A stretch of 64,000 nucleotides of DNA from G965220825 sp965220825 (GTDB lineage: Bacteria; Pseudomonadota; Alphaproteobacteria; UBA828), in NCBI GenBank assembly GCA_965220825.1, contig OZ244839.1, positions 3,162,001 to 3,226,000 on the forward strand. Direction: 5' to 3'. Shown here piece by piece: positions 41,721 through 50,705 of this stretch (the stretch's first letter is position 1; each line of letters opens with the position of its first letter). Position numbers and translations under genes: made by a program. The notes under the pieces are model-generated. The model was not told the DNA's origin. It saw nothing but the letters and a program-made list of their open reading frames with translations, and made no database searches.

Positions 41721-42722
41721 ATGTCGCAGAACGATACCAATGGGGCGGAACGCGAGAACGCGGTGCCTGACATTCATGTTTCGGTCCGCCAGACCTTCGG
41801 GATCGAGAGCGACATGGAGGTCCCGGCCTTCTCCGAGGCCACGGATCTGGTCCCCGACATAGACCACGCCTACCGCTTCGACCCGGATACCACGCGCACC
41901 ATCATCGCGGGCTTCGCCCACAATCGGCGTGTGATGATCCAGGGCTATCACGGCACCGGCAAATCCACCCATATCGAGCAGGTGGCGGCGCGCCTCAACT
42001 GGCCTTGCATCCGAATCAATCTCGACAGCCACATCAGCCGCATCGATCTGATCGGCAAGGACGCCATCGTGATCCGGGACGGCGTGCAGGTCACCGAATT
42101 CCGCGAGGGACTGCTGCCCTGGGCGCTCCAACGCCCCACGGCCCTGGTCTTCGACGAGTACGACGCCGGGCGGCCCGACGTGATGTTCGTGATCCAGCGC
42201 GTGCTGGAGGTGGACGGCAAGCTGACGCTCCTGGACCAGAATAAGGTGATCAGGCCGCACCCCGCCTTCCGCATCTTTTCCACCACCAACACGGTGGGTC
42301 TCGGGGATACCACCGGCCTCTATCACGGCACCCAGCAGATCAACCAGGGCCAGATGGACCGGTGGAACCTGGTGGCGACGCTGAACTATCTCGGGCATGA
42401 CGAGGAGGTGCAGATCGTGCTCTCGAAAGCGCCCTCCTACGACACCGACGAAGGCCGCAAGCTGATCCATGCCATGGTGGAGGTGGCGGCGCTCTCCCGC
42501 GCGGGTTTCATGGCGGGCGACGTCTCTACCGTGATGTCGCCGCGCACCGTGATCCACTGGGCCGAGAACGCCCATATTTTCGACGATGTCGGCTATGCCT
42601 TCCGCACAACCTTCGTCAACAAGTGCGACGAGACGGAGCGCCCGGTCGTCGCCGAATATTTCCAGCGCTGCCTGGGGATGGAACTCCCGGAATCGTCGGT
42701 GCCCGTGCCGCCGGCGGCCTGA
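41721..42722 (+). CDS. cobS: Cobaltochelatase subunit CobS
   Basis: A 333-residue AAA+ MoxR-like ATPase. It forms rings with CobT and, with CobN, inserts cobalt into hydrogenobyrinate a,c-diamide in the aerobic B12 pathway. Walker A is G75-Y-H-G-T-G-K-S-T83 and Walker B is A-L-V-F-D-E-Y (141-147). F-S-T-T-N-T-V-G-L-G-D is sensor 1. ATG 41721 follows GGGAGAAGGGACC. CobT follows 18 bases later. cobN is not in the window. Confidence 0.95.
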   Translation: MSQNDTNGAERENAVPDIHVSVRQTFGIESDMEVPAFSEATDLVPDIDHAYRFDPDTTRTIIAGFAHNRRVMIQGYHGTGKSTHIEQVAARLNWPCIRINLDSHISRIDLIGKDAIVIRDGVQVTEFREGLLPWALQRPTALVFDEYDAGRPDVMFVIQRVLEVDGKLTLLDQNKVIRPHPAFRIFSTTNTVGLGDTTGLYHGTQQINQGQMDRWNLVATLNYLGHDEEVQIVLSKAPSYDTDEGRKLIHAMVEVAALSRAGFMAGDVSTVMSPRTVIHWAENAHIFDDVGYAFRTTFVNKCDETERPVVAEYFQRCLGMELPESSVPVPPAA

Positions 42723-42740
42723 CGCGCCAGGAGCCGCCCG

Positions 42741-44615
42741 TTGTCGGAAAGGGAAACGCCGGTCGAGGCCTTTCAACGGGCGGTAGGCTCCGCCATGCGC
42801 GCGCTTGCGGGCGAGGCGGGGGAGACGCTCGAGGTCTCCTTCGGCGCCGACCAGCCCCGCATCCAGGGCGATCACGCCCAGCTTCCCTTCCCCGCGCGGG
42901 ACCTCAATCCGACGGATGTGGACCTGGTGCGGGGTTCGGCGGATTCGCTCGCCGTTTGGCTCCGCCATCACGACGATGCGTCGCACGCCCGCGCCAAGCC
43001 GCGCGGCAAGCTCGCCCGCACGATTTTCGACGCCATGGAGCGCTCCCGGGTCGAGGCGGTGGGAAGCCGCCATCTTGCAGGCGTCGCGGCCAATCTGGAT
43101 TCCGCCCTCGAGCAGCGCTGCCGCCAGCGGGGCTTCGACCGCTGCACCACGCCGGAGGAAGTCCCCGTCGCCGAGGCCCTCGCCCTTCTGGTGCGTGAAG
43201 GCCTGACGGGGCGCCCGCTTCCGGCGTCGGCCCGCCACACGGCCGATCTCTGGCGTCCTTGGTTCGAGGACAAGGGCGCGCGCCGCGCGACGCAGCTCGC
43301 GCGCCTGATGGACGATCAGGAGGCGTTCTCCGCCTTGTCGCGGGCTCTGATCCAGGATCTGGAGCTCGATGACGAAGACGCCGACGACATGGACGATACG
43401 GAGGACCAGTCGAGCCCCGAGCAGACCGAGGACGACGACTCAAGCCAGCCGGGCGAGGCGGAGCGCGGCGACGAGGCGGAGGCCGACAGCGACCGGGACA
43501 CCCAGGCGGAGGCTGGCGAAGACACGGAAGCCGCCGAGGCGGCGGACGAAGACGCGGACTCCGCCATGAGCGAAGGCGAGGACGAGGACGAAACGGGTCG
43601 TCGGCGCATGCATCCCGACTCCGGTCCGGACCGGCCGCGGGAGCCGCCCTACAGGCCCTATACCACCGAGTTCGATGAAGTCGTCTCGGCGGCCGACCTT
43701 TGCGACGCGGAAGAGCTCTCCCGGCTGCGCCAGCAGCTGGACTATCAGCTTGCGCAGTTCCACGGCGTGATCAGCCGGCTGGCCAACCGGCTGCAGCGCC
43801 GGCTCCTGGCGCGCCAGACGCGCTCGTGGGAGTTCGACCTCGAGGAGGGCCTGCTGGACGCCGCGAGGCTCTCCCGTGTGGTGACCAACCCGCTCCACCC
43901 GCTCTCCTACAAGATGGAGCAGGAGACCGAGTTCCGGGACACGGTGGTGACGCTCCTGATCGACAATTCGGGCTCCATGCGCGGGCGTCCCATCATGGTA
44001 GCGGCCATGAGCGGGGACATCCTCGCACGCACGCTGGAGCGCTGCGGCGTGAAGGTGGAGATCCTGGGCTTCACCACCCGGGCGTGGAAGGGCGGCCAGT
44101 CCCGCGAGCGCTGGCTCGCCGAAGGCAGAGAGCGCTCGCCCGGCCGGCTGAACGACCTCCGCCACATCGTCTACAAGAAGGCGGACGAGCCCTGGCGCCG
44201 GGCGCGCAAGGGCCTGGGCCTGATGCTGCGCGAGGGCCTGCTGAAGGAGAACATCGACGGCGAGGCCCTGCTCTGGGCCCATCAGCGACTCATGCCCCGG
44301 TCCGAGGAGCGGCGCATATTGATGGTCATCTCCGACGGCGCGCCGGTGGACGACAGCACGCTCTCCGTCAATGCCCGCAACTATCTGGAGCGCCATCTGC
44401 GCGAGGCCATCGCCTGGATCGAGGCGTTCTCGCCAGTGGAGCTCCTGGCCATCGGTATCGGCCACGACGTGACCCGCTACTACCGCCGGGCGGTGACGAT
44501 TACCGATGCCGAGCAACTCGGCGGCACCATGACGGAAAAGCTCGCCGAACTCTTCGACGAAAAGCCGGATGCCGAGCGCGCCTTCGCGGCCCGCCCGCGG
44601 CTTCGCTCCGGCTGA
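42741..44615 (+). CDS. cobT: Cobaltochelatase subunit CobT
   Basis: A 624-residue chelatase partner of CobS. The N-terminal 200 residues are the CobT domain. Residues about 206-285 are a strongly acidic linker (mostly D and E). The C-terminal VWA domain has the MIDAS motif L-I-D-N-S-G-S-M (406-413) and a later D-G-A-P-V-D-D. The start is the rare codon TTG at 42741, preceded by CAGGAG; no ATG or GTG nearby keeps the N-terminus S-E-R-E-T-P-V-E-A-F. TTG may hold CobT below CobS in amount. Length is normal for the family. Confidence 0.94.
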   Translation: MSERETPVEAFQRAVGSAMRALAGEAGETLEVSFGADQPRIQGDHAQLPFPARDLNPTDVDLVRGSADSLAVWLRHHDDASHARAKPRGKLARTIFDAMERSRVEAVGSRHLAGVAANLDSALEQRCRQRGFDRCTTPEEVPVAEALALLVREGLTGRPLPASARHTADLWRPWFEDKGARRATQLARLMDDQEAFSALSRALIQDLELDDEDADDMDDTEDQSSPEQTEDDDSSQPGEAERGDEAEADSDRDTQAEAGEDTEAAEAADEDADSAMSEGEDEDETGRRRMHPDSGPDRPREPPYRPYTTEFDEVVSAADLCDAEELSRLRQQLDYQLAQFHGVISRLANRLQRRLLARQTRSWEFDLEEGLLDAARLSRVVTNPLHPLSYKMEQETEFRDTVVTLLIDNSGSMRGRPIMVAAMSGDILARTLERCGVKVEILGFTTRAWKGGQSRERWLAEGRERSPGRLNDLRHIVYKKADEPWRRARKGLGLMLREGLLKENIDGEALLWAHQRLMPRSEERRILMVISDGAPVDDSTLSVNARNYLERHLREAIAWIEAFSPVELLAIGIGHDVTRYYRRAVTITDAEQLGGTMTEKLAELFDEKPDAERAFAARPRLRSG

Positions 44616-44627
44616 CCTCTGCGCCGC

Positions 44628-45302
44628 TCAGTCGGCTGACGCGGAGCGGTTTCCGAGTACGCGGAGCGCGGCGCAGGCGGCGCCGTAGCCATTGTCGATA
44701 TTCACGGCGACGACGCCCGGGGCGCAGGAGGCGAGGATCGCACGCAGTGCCGTGATTCCCCCTTCCGCGATGCCGTAGCCGGTGGATGTGGGCACGGCGA
44801 TCACGGCGCCCGGGACGAGCCCGCCCACCACCGAGGGCAGCGCGGCGTCGAATCCCGCCGCGACGATCACCACGGGAAAGGTTCGAAGCTCTTCCACCCG
44901 CTCCAGAAGCCGCCAGAGGCCCGCCACGCCGACATCGTTGAATTCGGCGCACGCCTCGCCGGCATAGGCGAGCGTCCGCGCCGCTTCCCGGCTTGCCGGC
45001 AGGTCGGATGTTCCGGCGGTAACGACGGCGATGCGCGCGGTACCCGCCGGCGCCGGCACAGGTCCGAAGAAGCCCGTACGGGACAGCGGGTCGTAGTCGA
45101 TGCGCCCCGAGCGCGCCGGCGGCAGCGCTTCGAGCTTGCGGCGCTCGAGCCGGGTGAGCAGCAGAGTGCGTTCCTCCCTCACCGCCCGGTCAAGGATCTC
45201 GCCGAGCGTTTCCGCCGTCTTGCCGGCGCAGAGGACCGCCTCCTCGAGGCCCGTACGCGAGCGGCGCTCGAAATCGAGCGTGAAGTCGCCCGACGGGCTC
45301 AC
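44628..45302 (-). CDS. larB: Pyridinium-3,5-biscarboxylate mononucleotide synthase LarB
   Basis: A 224-residue LarB protein, which carboxylates nicotinate adenine dinucleotide at C5 and hydrolyses it, the first step of nickel-pincer cofactor synthesis. The PurE-like C-terminal domain has V-V-T-A-G-T-S-D-L-P, V-A-G-L-W-R-L-L and V-P-T-S-T-G-Y-G-I-A-E-G-G. The N-terminal region has E-A-V-L-C-A-G-K-T-A-E. GTG 45300-45302 overlaps the larE stop (GTGA). The gene converges with cobT, 12 bases apart. Nicotinate-derived NaAD, its substrate, links it to the pncB-nadE genes in this window, though they are in another operon. Confidence 0.92.
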   Translation of the reverse strand: MSPSGDFTLDFERRSRTGLEEAVLCAGKTAETLGEILDRAVREERTLLLTRLERRKLEALPPARSGRIDYDPLSRTGFFGPVPAPAGTARIAVVTAGTSDLPASREAARTLAYAGEACAEFNDVGVAGLWRLLERVEELRTFPVVIVAAGFDAALPSVVGGLVPGAVIAVPTSTGYGIAEGGITALRAILASCAPGVVAVNIDNGYGAACAALRVLGNRSASAD

Positions 45303-46108
45303 GATGCGCCCTGGCGCAGGAAGGCGCTGCCCGTGCGGTAGGGCGCGAAGCGGGCGGGCTCGGTGCGGCCGAACATGGCAGCCACCGTGGCGCCGAGTTC
45401 GGCCTGCCGCGCCGGCCCGAGACGCGCAAGCGTGGGGCCGTCCAGCTCGACCACGATACCCGCCTTGCGTACCCGGCAGCGGACGGTCTCGGGCCGGAGC
45501 TTGCGGGCGACATGCTTCTCGGCCGCGTGCACGAGGGCGAGGTCGTCCGCCTCTACCCGGAGTCCGGTCTCGATGCGGCTCGCGAGGCAAGGGGCGGCGG
45601 GCAATGCCGCGAGATCGTGCAGGCCGAGGCCCGCGGCCAGCGCCCGCACGGTGGGTTTGTCGATGCGGGCCTCCACGAAGGGGTGGCGCACGCCGTGCCG
45701 GCGGGCGGCGTCGAGACCCGGCCGCCAGTCGCCGAGATCGTCGAGATTGGTACCCGAAAGGAGCGTCGCCCCGCTGCGTGCCGCGATCGCACCGTAGAGA
45801 TCCGTCTTGCAGTAGAAGCAGCGGTTCGCCGGGTTGGCACGGTAGGCCGGATCGTCGAACTCGCCGGCGTCGAAAACGGTGAGCGACCAGCCTTCCCGCG
45901 CGGCGTAGTCCCGCACCCGTGCCGTGGCTTCGGGCGGCACGGCGGGCGAGACGGCGTGAAACATGTCCGTTCCGGCGTCCCTCCGCCGGCCGGCGAGCAC
46001 GGCGAGGGTCATGCTGTCCACACCCCCGCTCACGGCGACCGCCCCGGGGCCGATAGCGCCGAGCACCGCCTCGAGCGCCCGTCTCCGGGCGGCAAGCGCC
46101 TCATCCAT
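45299..46108 (-). CDS. larE: Pyridinium-dicarboxylate sulfurtransferase LarE, three-cysteine type
   Basis: A 269-residue N-type ATP pyrophosphatase that turns the two carboxylates of the LarB product into thiocarboxylates. The PP-loop is V-S-G-G-V-D-S (26-32). Besides C174 (A-P-C-L-A-S-R), the position of the sacrificial Cys of the Lactiplantibacillus enzyme, it has C97 and C100 in N-R-C-F-Y-C-K. Family work separates single-Cys LarE, which loses its own sulfur, from three-Cys LarE, which binds a [4Fe-4S] cluster. This protein fits the second group. It overlaps larC by 8 bases and larB by 4. Confidence 0.92.
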   Translation of the reverse strand: MDEALAARRRALEAVLGAIGPGAVAVSGGVDSMTLAVLAGRRRDAGTDMFHAVSPAVPPEATARVRDYAAREGWSLTVFDAGEFDDPAYRANPANRCFYCKTDLYGAIAARSGATLLSGTNLDDLGDWRPGLDAARRHGVRHPFVEARIDKPTVRALAAGLGLHDLAALPAAPCLASRIETGLRVEADDLALVHAAEKHVARKLRPETVRCRVRKAGIVVELDGPTLARLGPARQAELGATVAAMFGRTEPARFAPYRTGSAFLRQGAS

Positions 46109-47309
46109 CTCCGCCCTCCCGGAGCGCCGCCGCCTCCGCCGTCCGGCGGCGCCGCTCGCGGCCCGCGCGGCCCGCGCTCTCCGCCAGGTCCCGAAGCTCC
46201 GCTTTGGCCGTGCGTTCGCCGGCAGGCCTCACGGCGCGTTTTACCCGCACAGCGCCTTCACCGTCTTCGTGGTGCATGATCTCCCGTGGGAGCGTCGAGC
46301 GCGAGAGCTCCGACCAGCGGACGCCGAGGGTCGCGGTCTCGTCGAACGCGGCGGCGAGCGCCTCGTCGAGCGCGTGCGCTTCTGCCAAAACCTGGACTTC
46401 GGCCAGCATGCGCCCACTCTTGCCGAAAGCGGGCCATTGCACCACATCGAGCACGTCGGCGCGGGCGCGGATGCGCTCGAGACCAAGCGCCAGATCTTCC
46501 GGCGTCTGGTCGTCGACTTCGAAACGCAGTACGGCAATCCGCTCCTGCGCCGCCGGCCGGGCCGGAGGCTGGAACGCCAGGACCCGCAGCACATTGCTGA
46601 AGCCCGGAAAGCGGCGTTCGCCGAAGCCGATGCCGGAGCCCGCGAGCCGCTCCGGCTCCCGCGCGGGCGTTTGCGCGGGCGAGAGATGGCGCAGGATCGC
46701 TGCACCGGTGGGAGTCACGCGCTCGCCCGCTACCCCGTCGTCGTGGGTGGCGAAGCCCTGGAGGAGGTGTGCCGCCGCCGGTGCCGGCAGCGGCAGCAGC
46801 CCGTGACGGCTCTTCACCCGGCCCGCACCCAGCGGGATGGAGCCCGCGGACCAGCGCGCGGGCGCAAAGGCCTCGATCAGGTAGGCGGCCGCGGCCACGT
46901 CCGCGATGGAATCCCACGCGCCGACTTCGTGGAAGGTGGCATCCTCCGGTGCCGTACCGTGCACCGCGCTCTCCGCATCCGCCAGCAGGCCGAAGATCGC
47001 ACATGCTCGCGCACGGACCGCCGGCGGGAGCGGGGCCGCCTCGAGCCGTTCCAGAACCGTCGTGAAGCGGACATGGTCGTGCGCCTCATCCGCCGTGGCG
47101 GGTGGCCGGACGAGGAAGCGCTTGCCCGTAAGGACCCCATCGCCATGGGGCGCCGCTTCCACCTCGATCCCGGGTCCGAGCGCCGCGACGGTCTTCTGTA
47201 GGCCGTCGGCAAGCTCGGGCCGCAGGTCCAGTAGCGCCGCCGCGAACATGTCGCCTGCGAGCCCACCCACAGGGTCCAGATGAAACCGCGGGAGCTCCCT
47301 TCCTGTCAC
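46101..47309 (-). CDS. larC: Nickel-pincer cofactor nickel insertase LarC (single frame)
   Basis: A 402-residue LarC that inserts nickel into the dithiocarboxylate precursor, using CTP in the characterised enzyme. F-H-L-D-P-V-G-G-L-A-G-D-M lies near residue 8. H-E-V-G-A-W-D-S-I-A-D and G-A-G-R-V-K-S-R-H-G-L-L-P-L-P lie in the middle. The C-terminal half contains V-T-P-T-G-A-A-I-L-style and L-E-R-I-R-A segments of LarC2. In Lactiplantibacillus the two halves need a ribosomal frameshift; here both lie in one uninterrupted frame. The stop overlaps the larE start by 8 bases. Lactate racemase larA, the usual client, is not in the window. Confidence 0.92.
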   Translation of the reverse strand: MTGRELPRFHLDPVGGLAGDMFAAALLDLRPELADGLQKTVAALGPGIEVEAAPHGDGVLTGKRFLVRPPATADEAHDHVRFTTVLERLEAAPLPPAVRARACAIFGLLADAESAVHGTAPEDATFHEVGAWDSIADVAAAAYLIEAFAPARWSAGSIPLGAGRVKSRHGLLPLPAPAAAHLLQGFATHDDGVAGERVTPTGAAILRHLSPAQTPAREPERLAGSGIGFGERRFPGFSNVLRVLAFQPPARPAAQERIAVLRFEVDDQTPEDLALGLERIRARADVLDVVQWPAFGKSGRMLAEVQVLAEAHALDEALAAAFDETATLGVRWSELSRSTLPREIMHHEDGEGAVRVKRAVRPAGERTAKAELRDLAESAGRAGRERRRRTAEAAALREGGDG

Positions 47310-47436
47310 CTTTCCCTCGCCGAACCTGTTCGGAAGCTTCCCCCGCCCGCCATGCTATGCCGGTTCGGCCGCCAACAAAACCGCTCGTTCTTTCGTCTTT
47401 TCTGATGCTGGTCCCGGGCTTCGCGCGGCGGGGCGT

Positions 47437-48228
47437 TCACTTCCCGCGGAAGGCCGGCTTGCGCTTTTCGGTGAAGGCGGCGACGCCCTCGGCGAAGTCG
47501 GCGGAGGAGCGGAGCCTGCCATATGCCTCCCCTTCGCGCTCGATGGCGGCGGTGAGCGGAACGTCCTCGGCGGCATTGAGGAGGCGCTTGGCCGTGCGCT
47601 GTGCGAGCGGCGAGAAGACGCGGAGTTCGTCCACCAGGGCGGCGGTGGCCGGGGCCAGGCGGTCCTCGGGAACGCAGTCCACGGCAATGCCCCAGCCATG
47701 GGCTTCCTTGCCGGGAAGGCGCCGGGCGCGCATCACCAGGTCCTTGGTGCGCGCGATGCCGATCATCTTGCCGAGCCGCGCGGAGCCGCCGGAACCCGGA
47801 ATCATGCCGATCCGCTGCTCCGGCAGGCCGAGCAGGGCGGAGTCCGCCACGATGCGGAAGTCGCAGGCGAGCGAAAGCTCGAAGGCGACGCCGAAGCAAT
47901 AGCCGTGGATCGCGGCGATGGTCGGTTTGCGGCAGCGCTCCGGCGCCGCGATGTTCCGCGCCAGTTCGGAGAGATGTTCGGGCGAGCGCGTCATGAAGCC
48001 TGGGATGTCCCCACCGCTTGAGAAATGGGCGCCTTCCGCCCGCAGCACGATGACGCGCACGCCGTCGTCCTCGTCCAGCGCCTCGAAGGCCTGCGCAAGC
48101 TGGTCGCGCTGGTCCATCGTCACCACGTTGAGCGGTGGGCGGTCCAGCACGATGTCGCCCCGCTCGCTTGCGTAATCCAGCACGACGCGGAAGCCGTCGA
48201 GATCGTCGTAGGGGGCCTTGCCGCTCAT
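47437..48228 (-). CDS. Enoyl-CoA hydratase/isomerase family protein
   Basis: A 263-residue crotonase-fold protein. D-I-V-L-D-R-P-P-L-N-V lies near residue 25, with F-S-S-G-G-D-I-P-G-F (oxyanion loop) near 70 and K-P-T-I-A-A-I-H-G-Y-C-F-G near 103. The active-site acidic pair of classic hydratases is only partly kept: P-E-Q-R-I-G-M-I-P has the first Glu, and G-S-G-G-S-A-R-L follows. The family also holds dienoyl-CoA hydratases and isomerases, so the reaction is open. The ATG overlaps the acyl-CoA ligase stop (ATGA at 48225-48228), which points to action on the ligase product. Confidence 0.83.
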   Translation of the reverse strand: MSGKAPYDDLDGFRVVLDYASERGDIVLDRPPLNVVTMDQRDQLAQAFEALDEDDGVRVIVLRAEGAHFSSGGDIPGFMTRSPEHLSELARNIAAPERCRKPTIAAIHGYCFGVAFELSLACDFRIVADSALLGLPEQRIGMIPGSGGSARLGKMIGIARTKDLVMRARRLPGKEAHGWGIAVDCVPEDRLAPATAALVDELRVFSPLAQRTAKRLLNAAEDVPLTAAIEREGEAYGRLRSSADFAEGVAAFTEKRKPAFRGK

Positions 48229-49781
48229 GGGTCCTCGCTTGTGTCGGGAGTCGCAGGGGAGGTGTCGGGTTCGTACTCGCCCGCCACCAGCATCCGGCGC
48301 AGCACCTTGCCCACCGGCGATTTCGGGATCGCGCGGACGAAGACGTAAGTCCGCGGGCGCTTGAAGCGGGCCAGTGCGGACGAGCGGCAATGGGCGTCGA
48401 GCGAGTCCGCCTCCACCGGCGCCGCGCGCTTGATGAAGGCGGCGACCCGGCGGCCCCAGCGTTCGTCGGGGAGGCCCGCCACGGCAACCTCGGCGACGGC
48501 GGGATGAAGTGAGAGCACGCTCTCCACCTCCACCGGCATCACGTTCTCGCCACCGGTGACGATCATGTCGTCCACGCGTCCGGTGACAAAGAGATCGCCG
48601 TCCGCGTCGCGGTAGCCGATGTCGCCGGTGAAGTACCAGCCGTCCCGCAGCGCGCGGGCGTCCGCCTCCGGCCGCCGCCAGTAGCCCTGGAAGGCCTCGT
48701 CGCCCGCGAGGCTTGCGATCACCTCGCCCGGCTCGCCCGGCGGGATCTCTGCCTCCGGATCGCCGGCGCCCGCCGCGACCACGCGGATGCGCTGGTTGAG
48801 CCCCGCCCTTCCGGCGGAACCGGGCTTCGCCGGCGCGTTCTGGTCGATGGTAAAGGTATAGACCTCCGACGAGCCGTAATGGTTGACGAAGAGTTCGGGA
48901 TGGAAGGCCTCGTCGCATCGCGCGAGCAGCCGGTCCGTCATCGGAGCGCCCGCAAAGCCCAGCTTGCGCACGGAAGAGATGTCGGCCGCCGCGAAGGCCG
49001 GGCTCGCCAGAAGGTCGTGATAGAGGGTGGGCACGAGATAGAGGGCGGTGATGCGTTCCGCCTCGATCAGGTGCAGCGCCTGCGCCGCATCGAAACGCGG
49101 CTGGCAGACGAAGGTGCCGCCGGCAAGCGTCATGGAAAGCAGCGCGCGCACGCCCATGGTGTGGTAGAGCGGCATCACGCCAAGTGTGCGCTCGCCGATG
49201 CGGTAGCAATTCTGCGCGATATGGGCGAGCGCCGCCGCGCGTTCCGCCCCATGGCTCCGGGGCACGCCCTTGGGCCGGCCCGTGGTGCCGGAGGTGTAGA
49301 GGATGAGCGACAGGTCGTCGGCGCTTGCGCGCGGCTCCGGCGGCATGGGCTGCGCATCGAGCAGCGCGTCGAAGGCGAGTGTCCCGCCCGCCGCCCCGCC
49401 GACGGCGATCCGCGGCAGCTTGGCCGCCCGCGCCGCGCCCGCGACCGCCGCTTCGGAGGCCCCTTCATAGGCGATGGCGCGCGCGCCGGAATCGGCGAGC
49501 AGGAAGTCAAGCTCCTCTGCGCCCATGCGCCAGTTGAGCGGCGTGACGACGAGCCCGAGCAGCTGCGAGGCCCAGTGCAGCGCGGCGTTCTCCCAGCGGT
49601 TCTGGGGAAGCACCGCGAGTCGGTCTCCTTTGCCGAGCCCGAGGGTATCGAGGCCGCCCGCGACGCGGAGGACCGTCTCCAGCCAGGCCGCGTAGCCGAA
49701 GCGCCGGTCCCCGTCCACCAGAGCGGTCGCGTCCTGCGCCCGCTCGGCGGCCCAGACCAGGCTACGTCCCAGATCGAGCAC
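48225..49781 (-). CDS. Acyl-CoA synthetase (AMP-forming)
   Basis: A 518-residue adenylate-forming ligase. The ATP motif L-I-L-Y-T-S-G-T-T-G-R-P-K-G lies near residue 158, the second motif N-H-Y-G-S-S-E-V-Y near 300, and the ribose-binding Y-F-T-G-D-I-G-Y-R-D near 390. G-G-E-N-V-M-P-V-E-V-E precedes the C-terminal catalytic lysine K-S-P-V-G-K. It joins an organic acid to CoA through an acyl-AMP. GTG 49779-49781 is the only start close to the N-terminal domain. It is coupled to the hydratase gene downstream; larCEB follow 127 bases later in the same direction and may or may not share the transcript. Confidence 0.9.
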   Translation of the reverse strand: MLDLGRSLVWAAERAQDATALVDGDRRFGYAAWLETVLRVAGGLDTLGLGKGDRLAVLPQNRWENAALHWASQLLGLVVTPLNWRMGAEELDFLLADSGARAIAYEGASEAAVAGAARAAKLPRIAVGGAAGGTLAFDALLDAQPMPPEPRASADDLSLILYTSGTTGRPKGVPRSHGAERAAALAHIAQNCYRIGERTLGVMPLYHTMGVRALLSMTLAGGTFVCQPRFDAAQALHLIEAERITALYLVPTLYHDLLASPAFAAADISSVRKLGFAGAPMTDRLLARCDEAFHPELFVNHYGSSEVYTFTIDQNAPAKPGSAGRAGLNQRIRVVAAGAGDPEAEIPPGEPGEVIASLAGDEAFQGYWRRPEADARALRDGWYFTGDIGYRDADGDLFVTGRVDDMIVTGGENVMPVEVESVLSLHPAVAEVAVAGLPDERWGRRVAAFIKRAAPVEADSLDAHCRSSALARFKRPRTYVFVRAIPKSPVGKVLRRMLVAGEYEPDTSPATPDTSEDP

Positions 49782-49868
49782 GCCTCGACAACCGACTCAC
49801 GACGCTGGAACCGACGGGTGTTTCATGGATTTCCGCATGCCCGCCCGCGGCGGCGTTCTGTTTGGGGA

Positions 49869-50549
49869 CTATATTCGGTTCTGGCCAAGGAGTTCCAACA
49901 AGCGTCGACGGATCGGCTCGATCTTGACGAGTTCGGATAGCAGGAACTCCATGTTGTCGGGGCCGTCGGCCTGCCGCAACCGCACGATCGCGTCGTAGTC
50001 GACCTCCAGCAGCTCGCAGAACTCCGGCCCAGTCATCGCCTCGTCCAGGGAAATGCGCTTCTTGAAGCCCTCCCATATCGCCTGCCTGTCACGCTGATTG
50101 AAGGCGCAGAAGTGCGCTTGGAACCGATACTGGATGTACTGAGCGTTCCGCTCGATGAACCCGTGCATGGCCTGTCGCTCCGCACTGGCCTTCTTGGTAT
50201 CGAACACATGGCCGTCCTTTAGTTCGATGATGTGACAGGTTTGCTTGCCGTCACGGCGTTTGAACACCATGAAGTCGGGTTCGGATCCCGCGAAGTCCAG
50301 GGTTTGGCTCTGCTTTATCTGGCGCTTGCCGACAAGCCGCACGCCCTCCGGCATGATCTCCTGTTCCAGAAAGGCATCCAGGTCGGGGATGTTGGGGACC
50401 GCGTCCGCGATTATCGTCTCAAGTTCCGACCCCGATGAGATCACGGCGGACTGGATTTTGCTGGCCAGTTCGCCTAGCGCGTCGTTGCCAAACAGTCGGG
50501 CGTAGGAGCCGGATGTGTTCTTGGGCTTCGCATCCCGCAAGCGAGCCAT
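49869..50549 (-). CDS. Putative PD-(D/E)XK nuclease, restriction-endonuclease-like, orphan
   Basis: A 226-residue protein with no close family I can name. The core P-D92-F-M-V-F, then H-I-I-E109-L-K111-D-G matches the D...E-x-K metal site of the PD-(D/E)XK nucleases. The E-L-K-D-G ending with a following V-F-D-T is common in restriction endonuclease folds. The N-terminal 80 residues and the C-terminal 90 are mainly helical and could bind DNA. Its base use is clearly less GC-biased than that of neighbouring genes. No methyltransferase is adjacent, so a complete restriction-modification pair is not visible. It lies 160 bases from transposon remnant C, suggesting gain by transfer. Function remains unproven. 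Confidence 0.62.
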   Translation of the reverse strand: MARLRDAKPKNTSGSYARLFGNDALGELASKIQSAVISSGSELETIIADAVPNIPDLDAFLEQEIMPEGVRLVGKRQIKQSQTLDFAGSEPDFMVFKRRDGKQTCHIIELKDGHVFDTKKASAERQAMHGFIERNAQYIQYRFQAHFCAFNQRDRQAIWEGFKKRISLDEAMTGPEFCELLEVDYDAIVRLRQADGPDNMEFLLSELVKIEPIRRRLLELLGQNRI

Positions 50550-50705
50550 GGGCCTAGCCGTTCAGGTCGCAACCAAGAAGAGTCCGCCGCCGGTTCCGTG
50601 CTGCTTGCAGGACCGAGAACGATCCGGCCGCCGGCACAATCTGCGGCGCAATTGCGCCCGACCCGGAAGCATCGGAGCATTTTAGCGCGAGCGGAGCCGA
50701 GGTGC

